Source of the DNA: DASXTB01 sp036505615
Lineage (GTDB): Bacteria; Acidobacteriota; UBA6911; JACQSX01
Assembly: GCA_036505615.1 (NCBI GenBank)
Contig: DASXTB010000135.1
Location: 1 to 45,927, forward strand
Direction: 5' to 3'
DNA length: 45,927 nt
Shown here: positions 16,210 to 23,945 of the stretch, piece by piece
Numbering within the stretch: position 1 is the first letter of the stretch
How the letters are laid out: every line of letters begins with the position of its first letter
The notes under the pieces: generated by a model
What the model was told of the DNA's origin: nothing
Databases searched by the model: none
The model's input: only the letters and a program-made list of their open reading frames with translations
Made by a program: the position numbers and the translations under genes

Positions 16210-18062
16210 CTCTTGATCCACAGGAACAGAATTAAAAGTCCCCACAGGTGCCAGCCGAGATTAGCGCGCCTCTCCATGTGGTCGCGCATCAACGACTGAA
16301 TTCTATCCCAGCGGAACAGCTTAGTCTCTTCCACAGCATCGGCCGTCACCGTATCCAGCAAAAGCGATCGCAGCGCGCCGCGAAGCCAATCATGCGCGGG
16401 GATGTTAAATCCGATCTTCTTTCGTCGCACCACAGCCGGCGGCACCTTGTTCTTCATCAGTTCCTTGAGCACATGCTTCTTTCTTAGGCGGTGGATTTTG
16501 AAGTGTTCCGGGAGAGACGCGGCGAATTCGACGATGCGATGGTCCAGGAAAGGGGGCCGCACTTCCAGGGAATGAGCCATGCTCATTCGGTCGACCTTGT
16601 ACAGGATGTCATCCGGAAGGTAGTAGCACTGATCAAACCAAAGGTATCGATTGAGATGATTACCGGAATTGAGACTCTCTGGCAGCTGATGCAGCAAGCT
16701 GCTAAGGGGGCGCCAGTCCGCTGCGCAGAAAAAAGCCCTTTTTTCCGATTCTGAGAATCTTCCGTTCCAAAAGAGGTGGCCCTCGTCGGGCGGCAACAGC
16801 GATCCTTGCAGAAAGCGTTTCAGCTTGTATTCGAAGCTGATCTTGTCGTCTGAGACAGGCCAGAAACGGAGCAGCTTGAGAGCAGAGCGCCGAGCCGAGA
16901 CCGGCACCCACTGCAGGTGGTGGGCCAATCGATCCGCGATGTAAGTGTCATATCCGCCGAACAGTTCGTCGGCGCCTTCACCGCTGAGGACGACCTTCAC
17001 TTGCTGCCGGCTCATGCGTGAAAGGAACCAAACGGGAAGCGCGCCGGCGTCCGCACTGGGTTCGTCTGAGTAATAGGGAAATTCCTCGATGGCGCTCTGC
17101 AAGTCGAGCGTTGGACTCAAATCGAGCTCGTAGTGCTCGGTTCCGTACTGGGCTGCGACCTGGCGAATGTAGGGGGTTTCGTCGAAACTGCGGCCCAAGA
17201 ACGAAATCGAAAATGTCTTCAGCCGGTTGGAGCTTTCACTGGCGGCGTAGTGCAGAATGGTGGAGGAGTCAATTCCTCCACTGACCCACAGGCCCAATGG
17301 AACATCCGAGACAAGCTGCTCGCGCATGGATTCCCCAAGAAGAAAGTCCAATTCTTCTTTTGCGGATTCCAGGCTCCGGCGGGGTTGCGGTTTCAGGGCG
17401 AGCCGCCAGTAAGCCTCCAACTGCACGTCACCATTCCGCCATTCAAGCAGATAGCCCGGCGGAAGTTTTTCAATGCCATGCACGAGCGTGTGCGAGCCGG
17501 GCACATAATTCAACAATAAATACAGGTTCAGACCGGCGAGATTCAAGCGCCGCTCGACCTCAGGGTGTTCGAGAATGGCCTTCAGTTCAGAACCGAAACA
17601 AATATCGTCTCCCCGGCGATGGACATACAGTGGCTTTATGCCCATGCGATCGCGAGCCAGGAGAAGTCGCCTCTGCGATTCTGTCCAGAGGGCGATGGCG
17701 AACATTCCGCGAAGATGGCGAAAGCATTCTTTGTCCCATTCGAGAAAGGCGCGTAACACCACTTCAGTATCGCTGTTGGAGTGGAAGCGATGACCCAGTT
17801 TCTCAAGCTCCCTTCGCAGCTCGGCATGATTGAAAATTTCCCCATTGAAACCGATTACGGTGCCACCGTCATCGCTGAACATGGGCTGGTCGCCCAACTC
17901 CAAGTCAATGATCTTGAGCCGGACCACGCCCAGGGAAAAAAGCTTCGAATGGTAAACGCCTTGTTGATCCGGCCCGCGATGCCGCAACGAGAGAGTTGCG
18001 CTGCGAATACGGCCTGGTTCAAACAGACGATTCTTGTGGGTAAAGCCGGTTATACCGCACAT
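16137..18062 (-). CDS. asnB: Asparagine synthetase-like glutamine amidotransferase
   Basis: The 641 residues contain an N-terminal class II glutaminase domain with catalytic Cys2 (MCGITGFTH), GFNGEIFNHAELR and SNSDTEVVLRAF. The ATP-pyrophosphatase synthetase domain has the PP-loop WVSGGIDSSTILHY and VVLSGEGADELFGGYDTY. Both half-sites look intact. It transfers ammonia from glutamine to an adenylated carboxylate, which is aspartate in the housekeeping reaction. Paralogues next to glycosyltransferase and polysaccharide genes often amidate other substrates, so true asparagine synthesis is not certain. Its 3' end overlaps the GT39 gene. A strong hairpin at 18188-18219 separates it from hpnI upstream. 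Confidence 0.88.
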   Translation of the reverse strand: MCGITGFTHKNRLFEPGRIRSATLSLRHRGPDQQGVYHSKLFSLGVVRLKIIDLELGDQPMFSDDGGTVIGFNGEIFNHAELRRELEKLGHRFHSNSDTEVVLRAFLEWDKECFRHLRGMFAIALWTESQRRLLLARDRMGIKPLYVHRRGDDICFGSELKAILEHPEVERRLNLAGLNLYLLLNYVPGSHTLVHGIEKLPPGYLLEWRNGDVQLEAYWRLALKPQPRRSLESAKEELDFLLGESMREQLVSDVPLGLWVSGGIDSSTILHYAASESSNRLKTFSISFLGRSFDETPYIRQVAAQYGTEHYELDLSPTLDLQSAIEEFPYYSDEPSADAGALPVWFLSRMSRQQVKVVLSGEGADELFGGYDTYIADRLAHHLQWVPVSARRSALKLLRFWPVSDDKISFEYKLKRFLQGSLLPPDEGHLFWNGRFSESEKRAFFCAADWRPLSSLLHQLPESLNSGNHLNRYLWFDQCYYLPDDILYKVDRMSMAHSLEVRPPFLDHRIVEFAASLPEHFKIHRLRKKHVLKELMKNKVPPAVVRRKKIGFNIPAHDWLRGALRSLLLDTVTADAVEETKLFRWDRIQSLMRDHMERRANLGWHLWGLLILFLWIKRWKIQSVDAAEPQRERREDILTTN

Positions 18063-18187
18063 TGCTGGATCCTCCTATCCCTTGCGTGTGCAAGGGAAAT
18101 CCATCAGTGCTTGTTTAACCAGGGCAGGGTATTTGCAAAGGGACGCGCAAGGAGAGGCCGAAAGGCAAATCGCAGTGTGCCCTCGAA

Positions 18188-18219
18188 CTCGGACTGCCGG
18201 TCGTACTCGGCAGTCTGAG
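18188..18219. terminator. Hairpin between hpnI and asnB-like gene
   Basis: GACTGCCG (18192-18199) pairs perfectly with CGGCAGTC (18208-18215) and extends outward by about four pairs, including one wobble. It lies about 60 bp past the hpnI stop on the transcribed strand. No clear T-run follows, so it may attenuate or stabilise rather than terminate. Confidence 0.4.
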
Positions 18220-18277
18220 CCCGCCATCTGGACTTGAGGCCCCTGACGTCCTACGCTGTTGCTGTTTCCTCGGAAGT

Positions 18278-19423
18278 TCAGGCAGGACGAAGCTTGCCGT
18301 CTTCGAGGATGAATTCATTGCCGCGCCAGAAAACGCGCTGGCCCGTGTAACCGCCAATCCAAACAATGAGCGCCGCTAGATCGCTTAAGGGAATGAGCCA
18401 GAATCGGCGCAGAACTTGACGATCCTTTAAGACCTTCAATCCCAGCACCAGCGCGAGCATTGTTCTCAAACCAGCAGCGGCCGCCAACAGGGCCCAGCCC
18501 CAGACGGCGCCGCCGGAGGCGATTGCTGCAAGAATGGCCCATTGAATGCCAAAAGTCAAAACCAACCCCAAGTAACCCCAGGGACGCGAAGCGCGCGTGC
18601 TCCGGGACCACCGCAGCTGATGCCGCAGAAAATCCCAAAACGAGTAATCGGGGAGATAGTGATCGACCACCACGTTCGACAGCCATACCTGGCGCCCGGC
18701 CCGGGCCATGCGGTGGCCCAGCTCAAAGTCGTCGGCCAGGTAGTCCAGCAATGGTTCGAACCCCCCGATTGATGCCAGCGTGGTGCGGCTGAAAACCAGA
18801 GTGGACCCAAGGCCGAAATGAATGCCCCCTTCTACCTGGCGCGCGGCCAGCACGTTTCCGCAAAAAGTGGCGCTGATGGCGGCCGCCTCCAGCCGAGAGC
18901 CAAGCGTCGCGCCCGATATGCCGCGATAAAGACATGTCACCATTCCCACGGCGGGATTGGAAAAGGGAGCGATGACTTTGCTCAAATAATCGCGCGTGAC
19001 CCGTATGTCGCTGTCATTGACAAGCAGGAATTCGTGTTTTGCACAGGGCAACATCTGGACCAGATTGCTCACCTTCAGATTGGTTCCCAAAATCTGAGAG
19101 CAGATGATCAGCCGAATGCGGCGATCCCGCAGCTCTGTTATCAGCCGGTTTACTACCGGGACTGCGGAATCATCTGGGTCGCTCACGCCGAAGATGATTT
19201 CGAACTCCGGATAATCCTGAAGACAGTGGCTGCGCAAATTCTCGTAAGCCTGCGGATCAGCTCCGCTCAGCGGCTTGAGAATCGAGACGGGAGGCGCGAA
19301 TGCCATGTCAGAAACGGCACGCTGTCGCAGAAAACGGCGAGAACTCCAGAGGCACAGAACGTAGTAGCCTATCCCGCACAGAGTTCCCAAGATTGTGACA
19401 ATCCTAAACGAAGCCTGCGCCAT
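18278..19423 (-). CDS. hpnI: Hopanoid-associated GT2 glycosyltransferase HpnI
   Basis: 381 residues from the ATG at 19421-19423, which has AGGGG upstream; a GTG 17 codons earlier lies in repeat-derived DNA. An N-terminal membrane segment is followed by a ceramide-glucosyltransferase-type GT21/GT2 domain: PPVSILKPLSGADP, GVSDPDDSAV (D1), VNDSDIRV (D2), LADDFELGHRMA (D3) and HQLRWSRSTRA (the (Q/R)xxRW motif). Three C-terminal membrane segments follow. In Burkholderia, HpnI is reported to glycosylate bacteriohopanetetrol, the first step toward its cyclitol ether. The neighbouring hpnJ, which acts later in that route, supports the name. Confidence 0.88.
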   Translation of the reverse strand: MAQASFRIVTILGTLCGIGYYVLCLWSSRRFLRQRAVSDMAFAPPVSILKPLSGADPQAYENLRSHCLQDYPEFEIIFGVSDPDDSAVPVVNRLITELRDRRIRLIICSQILGTNLKVSNLVQMLPCAKHEFLLVNDSDIRVTRDYLSKVIAPFSNPAVGMVTCLYRGISGATLGSRLEAAAISATFCGNVLAARQVEGGIHFGLGSTLVFSRTTLASIGGFEPLLDYLADDFELGHRMARAGRQVWLSNVVVDHYLPDYSFWDFLRHQLRWSRSTRASRPWGYLGLVLTFGIQWAILAAIASGGAVWGWALLAAAAGLRTMLALVLGLKVLKDRQVLRRFWLIPLSDLAALIVWIGGYTGQRVFWRGNEFILEDGKLRPA

Positions 19424-19433
19424 AATTGAAACC

Positions 19434-19553
19434 CCTGGGAACACGGGGAGCAAAAGATCTATCAGACGTGTCACTGAAAGTTGTTATGGAGGAACCGGCA
19501 GAATTCACCATGTCCCCGGTGGTTCGTTAGTTTTGAGACAGTCTCCGAATCGG
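19434..19553. repeat. Dispersed GAGACAGTCTC/GGGAACACGGG element, copy 1
   Basis: CTGGGAACACGGGG near 19435-19449 and TGTCCCCGGTGGTTCG...TTTTGAGACAGTCTCC at 19511-19553 match the two-armed element at 40233-40370. The shared block GTGGTT...TTTTGAGACAGTCTCC is the clearest part. It lies in the hpnI upstream region and argues that the coding start is the downstream ATG. Confidence 0.65.
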
Positions 19554-19559
19554 GCCCCT

Positions 19560-19928
19560 CTAACCGATCCACACCAGCGCAACGCCGAAGCACACAAGCA
19601 ATACTCCAGCCCAGCGTGCCGCGCTTACCTGCTCGCCCAGCAGAAACCTCGAACCAAGCGCGCCCACAATGTAGCTGCACGCCGTGGCCGGAACCACAAA
19701 GCTGACATCATCCCAGGAAAGCAGCGCCAGCAAAGAAAAGAATCCTGCAGTCATTAGCCCTATTCCCAACCACATCCATCCCATGCGAAACGCCCTGCCC
19801 AGCGCCTTCAGCACCACAGCGAGATGGAAGCTGTGCACTTCTCCGATTCGCTTCATCACATGCGAGACGGCGATTTCTCCGCCCGTACCGGCGAGCACGA
19901 CAATGGCGATGAACAGGGCGTCTCGCAT
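19560..19928 (-). CDS. Small four-helix DMT/EamA-type membrane protein (half-transporter)
   Basis: The 122 residues form four membrane helices (about 3-22, 48-70, 75-96, 101-120). Features typical of EmrE/ArnE-like half-transporters are GGEIAVSHVMKRIGEVHSF near the first helix, the VPATACSYIVGALGSRFLLGE segment (as two parts: VPATACSYIVGAL and SRFLLGEQV), and ARWAGVLLVCFGV. It is the shorter of two adjacent, related genes, so the pair may form a heterodimer like ArnE/ArnF, which flip undecaprenyl-linked aminoarabinose. The neighbouring ArnT-like GT39 and HpnI point to transport of a lipid-linked sugar, but drug or other small-molecule export cannot be excluded. Confidence 0.8.
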   Translation of the reverse strand: MRDALFIAIVVLAGTGGEIAVSHVMKRIGEVHSFHLAVVLKALGRAFRMGWMWLGIGLMTAGFFSLLALLSWDDVSFVVPATACSYIVGALGSRFLLGEQVSAARWAGVLLVCFGVALVWIG

Positions 19929-19961
19929 GATTAGTCCCTAGTTGTGGTCCCACCGGAAATG

Positions 19962-20092
19962 ACCGACTACGTTCACGATCACGTTCACGATTACGTCAAC
20001 GACTACGCCCACGAAAATTGCCTATTGCTGTAAGCCCTGGTCGTCACCGTGTTCGTGGACGTGATCGTGCTCGTGGACGTGAACGTGATCGT
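19962..20092. repeat. CGTGGACGTG hexamer hairpin element, copy 1
   Basis: Two arms of degenerate hexamers (CACGTT, CACGAT on the left, 19962-20014; CGTGGA, CGTGAT, CGTGCT on the right, 20040-20092) are inverted relative to each other around an AT-richer loop (ACGAAAATTGCC...TAAGCC). The same element with a related loop occurs at 27465-27610. The right arm lies inside the 3' end of the DMT gene at 20022 and encodes its histidine-rich tail. Confidence 0.85.
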
Positions 20093-20552
20093 CCTTAGCG
20101 ACTTTGGTCGTGGCTCCACTACACCGGGTCTTGGCAGTGGACATTTGTGTTGTGTTGGGCGATGTGCGGCTCACTAGAATCACCCCCAGACAGATCAATC
20201 CCACTCCAGCCCAGCGAACCGACGTGACCACTTCGCCGAGCAAGGCGTAACCGAGAAGCGGCACCACGGCATAGCCGGTCGCCGAGGCAGGCGAAACGTA
20301 GCTGTAATCAGCCCATGACAGCACCAGCAGGTAGAAAACAAAAAAAAGCAGCAGGCTGCCGATTCCCAGCCAGATTGTCCCGCTGGTGAGAATCCTGGCG
20401 AAGGTAGCCGCCAGGACAGTTGCAGACCACCGCTGGATCTCGCCGATCTGCTTCATTCCCATGCTGAGCAGCACGTTGCCCAGCGAGCTAAATGCGACCA
20501 TCAGCGTCAGCAGAACCCAAGTTTTCACCTGGAGTTTTTTGGGGGATTTCAT
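20022..20552 (-). CDS. Small DMT/EamA-type membrane protein with repeat-derived His-rich tail
   Basis: The 176 residues begin with four membrane helices (about 11-30, 57-78, 82-104, 110-127) related to those of the neighbouring 122-residue protein (MKQIGEIQRWSATV, VSPASATGYAVVPLLGYALL, VRWAGVGLICLGVIL). The last 45 residues have no counterpart there and end in DDHVHVHEHDHVHEHGDD before the stop. That segment (about 154-171) is encoded by the right arm of the hexamer hairpin at 19962-20092, and the stop codon falls in its loop. The tail could bind metal ions or be neutral. The core probably pairs with the next gene as a two-subunit flippase or exporter. No good ribosome binding site is seen. 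Confidence 0.78.
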   Translation of the reverse strand: MKSPKKLQVKTWVLLTLMVAFSSLGNVLLSMGMKQIGEIQRWSATVLAATFARILTSGTIWLGIGSLLLFFVFYLLVLSWADYSYVSPASATGYAVVPLLGYALLGEVVTSVRWAGVGLICLGVILVSRTSPNTTQMSTAKTRCSGATTKVAKDDHVHVHEHDHVHEHGDDQGLQQ

Positions 20553-20592
20553 CTTGCAAGTTCTTGCATTGGTTTAGCCTCAAAGAGCCTCG

Positions 20593-20796
20593 ATGTCCCG
20601 GAGGGACAGCCGATAATAGCCCAGCGATTCATCGCTGGGTTACGAAGAATCCTCACCGCAAGAAGTCCCGTAGGGACGGCTGATTTGGATTGCCGACCAG
20701 GAATTTCAGCCGTCCCTCCGGGACTCCTATGTTCTTTCTCACCGCATCCGCAGCGATAAATCGCTGGGCTATTGTCGAATCGTCGCTCCGGGACGA
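20593..20796. repeat. Nested palindromic element (TCCCGNAGGGA / CCCAGCGAT)
   Basis: The gap between hpnJ and the DMT gene (20553-20856) has no gene. An inner stem AGTCCCGTAGGGACGGCTGA (20664-20683) pairs with TCAGCCGTCCCTCCGGGACT (20706-20725) with one mismatch. Outer arms carrying CCCAGCGATTCATCGCTGGG (20620-20639) and CAGCGATAAATCGCTGGG (20751-20768) are also inverted copies, including the flanking GTCCCGGAG and CTCCGGGAC. The whole folds as a nested hairpin. Confidence 0.8.
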
Positions 20797-20856
20797 AATC
20801 CATCCTAGCTGCGATGGATGTTTATGAATGACCCAGCGTAAGGGCGGGAGACCCAA

Positions 20857-22326
20857 TCACACCGCCGCAACCGGCTTCTCCTGCTGAGCCTTTCGCGCAT
20901 ACTTCCAACGCTCGGAGCGCAAACGAAGGAAGGCCACCGCTTCGTGGTAAAGACGCTCGCGTTCGTGTTTATCCCAGAGCGCCCTGCGTACGATACGCCA
21001 GACTACGCGAGGACGAAAATAGTACGAATCGTAGAAGCGGTTGACCGCGGCCATCATTTCTTCTCTGGGCAAGTCCGCGTACTCGATGTGGGGAAGTTGG
21101 TGGCCACCGCTGTCTGTGATGGCCTCAGTTGCCAGAGAGTTAGTCTGCGCCAGATAGTCATACAGCTCTGTACCGGGGTAGGCATGCGCCAGCGAGACCT
21201 GGATCGTTTCCACATCCAGCTCTTTGGCAAAATCAATGGTACGGCGGATGGTTTCCCTGGTTTCGCCCGGCAAGCCGATGATGAAGTCGCCGTGGATGGC
21301 GATTCCCACTTTTTTGCAGTTCCTGACGAACTGGCGCCCCATCTCCACGGTGGCGCCCTTCTTTATGTTCTTCAGGATCTGCGGATCGCCAGACTCAAAC
21401 CCGACGATCAACAGGCGCGCGCCAGCGTCGGCCATGGCTTTCAGCGTCTCATAGTCGCCGTGCACGCGCGCGGTGCACGACCAGCGAAATTTCAGCTGCT
21501 TGAACTTGGAGCAAAGGTCCAGCACCCGATCCTTGCGAATATTGAACGTGTCGTCGTCGAAAAAGAACTCTCGGGCCTGGGGGAACATCTGCAGCGCCTG
21601 GCCGACTTCTCTGGCGACGTTGTCGCTGGACCGAACGCGCCAGGCATGACCGGACAAAGTCTGCGGCCACAGGCAGAAAGTGCACAGAGCCGGGCACCCG
21701 CGGGCGGTATAGAACGAGACAAAGGGATGCAGCAGAAATGGAATGTTGTAGTTTTCAATTACCAGGTCGCGCTTGTAGACCTCGGTAGCAAAAGGCAGCC
21801 GATCCAAGTCCTCAGTCTGCAACTGAGGCCGCGGCGGATTGTGAACCAGACGGCCGTCTCTTCGATAACTGGCTCCCAGAATCTCAGCCAGAGGTTTTCC
21901 CTGCGCAAACTCCACTACCGCATGGTCGAACTCTCCCCTGACTATAAAGTCGATGTCTTCGCTGGCCGCCAGGCTTTCGGCCGGCTGCACCTGCACATGC
22001 GGGCCGACGAAGCATATTTTCAGATCCGGTTTGGTTTCCTTCATCATTCGCGCCAGCCGCAGGTCGCTGGAGAAACCGACAGTCGAAGTGAAGAACACGA
22101 CAAAGTCATAATCGCGAGCGATCTCGACCGTCTGCGCCGGCGTGATTTTGTGCGGCGCCGCGTCCAGCAGACGGCTTCCCGGAAGCATGCCTGCCGGGTA
22201 GGACAGCCACACCGGATACCAGTAAGATTCAATTTCTCGAGTCGCAGGCCATCGCGAGCCGGCGCCGCCATCAAATCCGTCGAAGCTGGGCGGGTTTAGC
22301 AGCAGCGTCCTCATCACAGAAGTCAT
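20857..22326 (-). CDS. hpnJ: Hopanoid radical SAM enzyme HpnJ
   Basis: The 489 residues comprise an N-terminal cobalamin-binding-like Rossmann domain (about 1-165; KICFVGPHVQVQP, DFIVRGEFDHAVVEF) and a radical SAM core with the CX3CX2C cluster motif C211/C215/C218 (ARGCPALCTFCLW). Later come the SAM and substrate segments VGFESGDPQILKNIKKG and GDFIIGLPGETRET, then a C-terminal helical extension. HpnJ converts the glycosylated hopanoid headgroup into the five-membered cyclitol ether in Burkholderia-type pathways. The start has GGAG seven bases upstream. HpnI lies in the same run, but the deacetylase HpnK normally acting between them is not in the window. Confidence 0.9.
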   Translation of the reverse strand: MTSVMRTLLLNPPSFDGFDGGAGSRWPATREIESYWYPVWLSYPAGMLPGSRLLDAAPHKITPAQTVEIARDYDFVVFFTSTVGFSSDLRLARMMKETKPDLKICFVGPHVQVQPAESLAASEDIDFIVRGEFDHAVVEFAQGKPLAEILGASYRRDGRLVHNPPRPQLQTEDLDRLPFATEVYKRDLVIENYNIPFLLHPFVSFYTARGCPALCTFCLWPQTLSGHAWRVRSSDNVAREVGQALQMFPQAREFFFDDDTFNIRKDRVLDLCSKFKQLKFRWSCTARVHGDYETLKAMADAGARLLIVGFESGDPQILKNIKKGATVEMGRQFVRNCKKVGIAIHGDFIIGLPGETRETIRRTIDFAKELDVETIQVSLAHAYPGTELYDYLAQTNSLATEAITDSGGHQLPHIEYADLPREEMMAAVNRFYDSYYFRPRVVWRIVRRALWDKHERERLYHEAVAFLRLRSERWKYARKAQQEKPVAAV

Positions 22327-22357
22327 GAATGCTCCGTTTTCATTGTACTATGCCAAG

Positions 22358-22518
22358 AAGGTCGAAGGTCGAAAGCCTAAAGTCCAAAGTGGAAAAGAAT
22401 ACCATCAGGCTTGCTAAAGCTCAATGGTGCAAAAGGCTCAGGCGATTAACCAAAGACGCAAGCGCTAATTCTGTTTTTTTCGATGACTGATGACCGATGA
22501 CTGATGACCAATGACGCT
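22358..22518. repeat. Two heptamer tandem tracts
   Basis: The gap 22327-22604 contains two tracts with a strict 7-bp period. One reads AAGGTCG, AAGGTCG, AAAGCCT, AAAGTCC, AAAGTGG (22358-22392). The other reads TGACTGA, TGACCGA, TGACTGA, TGACCAA, TGACGCT (22484-22518). The second tract recurs at 43988-44008 with the same CTTTGG flank. Confidence 0.8.
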
Positions 22519-22540
22519 TTGGATGCGGCTTCACGGCACT

Positions 22541-22591
22541 AGGCCGCTGAAGGCGCCTTGGAGACGGCGCTCAGGCCGTCTCTCCGCTCCC
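22541..22591 (-). repeat. Inverted copy of palindrome cassette
   Basis: On the minus strand this reads GGGAGCGGAGAGACGGCCTG...CGCCGTCTCC...TTCAGCGGCCT, which matches 267-316 with only a few differences. It lies just past the TolC-family gene and could form a hairpin at the end of that transcript. Confidence 0.85.
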
Positions 22592-22604
22592 ACATTACGG
22601 TCGG

Positions 22605-23945
22605 CTAGAACAGGCGAGTCAACTGGCCGGTGCTTTTCAGCAGTTCCAGTTGTGCCTGCTGCTGCTGGTATTCGGCGTCAAGGAAGGCCAGCCATTTATC
22701 GTTCTCTTCGAGCCGGGCACCCTCCAGATCACGCAAGCTGGCTCGTCCCTCCTCAAAGCGAGCCTGAAGCAGGCGCACATTCTCCTGGGCGAGTTTGAGC
22801 TCCAATCGGGTTACCTCGCGCGCAGCGGCCAACTCGCGGACATGCCCTGCCTGGCGCCGCACCTCAATCTCGAGATCGGTGCGCCTGTTTTTCAAGTCCA
22901 CCTCGGCCGCCGCCAGCTCGCTTCGAGCCAAATCGACCGCTGCCGAAGTCTGCGAGCTGAAAATGGGGATCTTGACCTGCACACCGATATTTATATTGTG
23001 CCGCTGGAATCTGCGAAAGAACTCGTCATAGTTATTCAATCGGCTCAGGATTGTATATTCCCCTACCAGGTCCACCGAAGGCCAGTAACCGCCGCGCTCG
23101 CCCCGCAGGCGGCGTTCCCTGGCCCGTCGCTCATACTCGGCCTGCTGCAGCTCAAAGCTGTTCTCTATTGCCAGTTGCGCAAGTTGCGGTGTCGACGGCT
23201 GGTGGGGAAGCAGCAACGGCTCTGGAGCTACTTCAAGGCGCGCCGCCGAGATTAAACCAGTAAGGATGCGAAGCTGTCCTTCCAACACTTCTTCGCGGCT
23301 CTCGAGTTGGGCGATGCGCTGCTCAGTGCGAGCGACGGAAAGCTCGGCGCGAGTGACTTCTACAGGCAGTTCGAATCCCCGTGCGGACCGCTCGCGAGTG
23401 TAGGCTAGAATCTTTGCTGTGCTCTCCCGTTCCCTACGCAACAGGTCCAACGAGTGGCGCGTCTTGGCCAGTTCCAGGTAGGCAGACACCGTTCGCTGGA
23501 TCACCGAGCCCCTGGTTCGCTCCACAGCCAGGCGCTGAATTTCCGTCCGTTCCTCCGCTGCCCGGAGCTGGCCGCGGGCGGGTTGATTGAAGAGCGTCTG
23601 AACATAGGAGAGATTGAACACGGACGGGCCCCCGCCGTTCGGCGTTTGAGGAAAACCGTTGGTATAGGCAGCGCCCGAGCCGGTGTAGAGGTTTGGCAGA
23701 AACAGCGAGCGATCGGCTTGGACCGTTCTTTCCGCAACAGCCTGCTGCGCCCGGGCGAGTGCCAGTTCAGGGCTGTTCCGCAAAGCCAGCGCGACAGCGC
23801 GCCTGAGATTTAATTCTTCCTTCTCCTGCGCGCGCGCCGCAGACATGACGCCCATGCAAACTAGCGCAGCTAGGGCGGAAATGTTGAAAAAAACGAAGCC
23901 ACCAAGGCGCGAAGGCGACAACAATATCGATTTTGTTTTATTCAT
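22605..23945 (-). CDS. TolC-family outer-membrane efflux protein
   Basis: 446 residues from the ATG at 23943-23945, which overlaps the permease stop by eight bases (coupled translation). An open frame extends upstream but lies inside the permease gene. A signal peptide (ending near SAARAQ) is followed by two OEP repeats: LNLRRAVALALRNSPELALARAQQA and SFELQQAEYERRARERRLRGERGG mark the paired helical hairpins, with strands between (GSGAAYTNG, DLVGEYTILSRL). It should form the trimeric outer-membrane duct for the adaptor and permease encoded upstream. It is the last gene of the export module. Confidence 0.87.
   Translation of the reverse strand: MNKTKSILLSPSRLGGFVFFNISALAALVCMGVMSAARAQEKEELNLRRAVALALRNSPELALARAQQAVAERTVQADRSLFLPNLYTGSGAAYTNGFPQTPNGGGPSVFNLSYVQTLFNQPARGQLRAAEERTEIQRLAVERTRGSVIQRTVSAYLELAKTRHSLDLLRRERESTAKILAYTRERSARGFELPVEVTRAELSVARTEQRIAQLESREEVLEGQLRILTGLISAARLEVAPEPLLLPHQPSTPQLAQLAIENSFELQQAEYERRARERRLRGERGGYWPSVDLVGEYTILSRLNNYDEFFRRFQRHNINIGVQVKIPIFSSQTSAAVDLARSELAAAEVDLKNRRTDLEIEVRRQAGHVRELAAAREVTRLELKLAQENVRLLQARFEEGRASLRDLEGARLEENDKWLAFLDAEYQQQQAQLELLKSTGQLTRLF

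Noticed and set aside
20022..20552. Nickel or zinc transporter, suggested by the His-rich tail
   Set aside because: The tail comes from a repeat element and the membrane core is DMT/EmrE-like, without known metal transporter motifs.
20944..22299. A 451-codon open frame on the plus strand
   Set aside because: It lies antisense to hpnJ, whose radical SAM motifs are unmistakable. The antisense frame is open because of codon bias and shows no recognisable domain.
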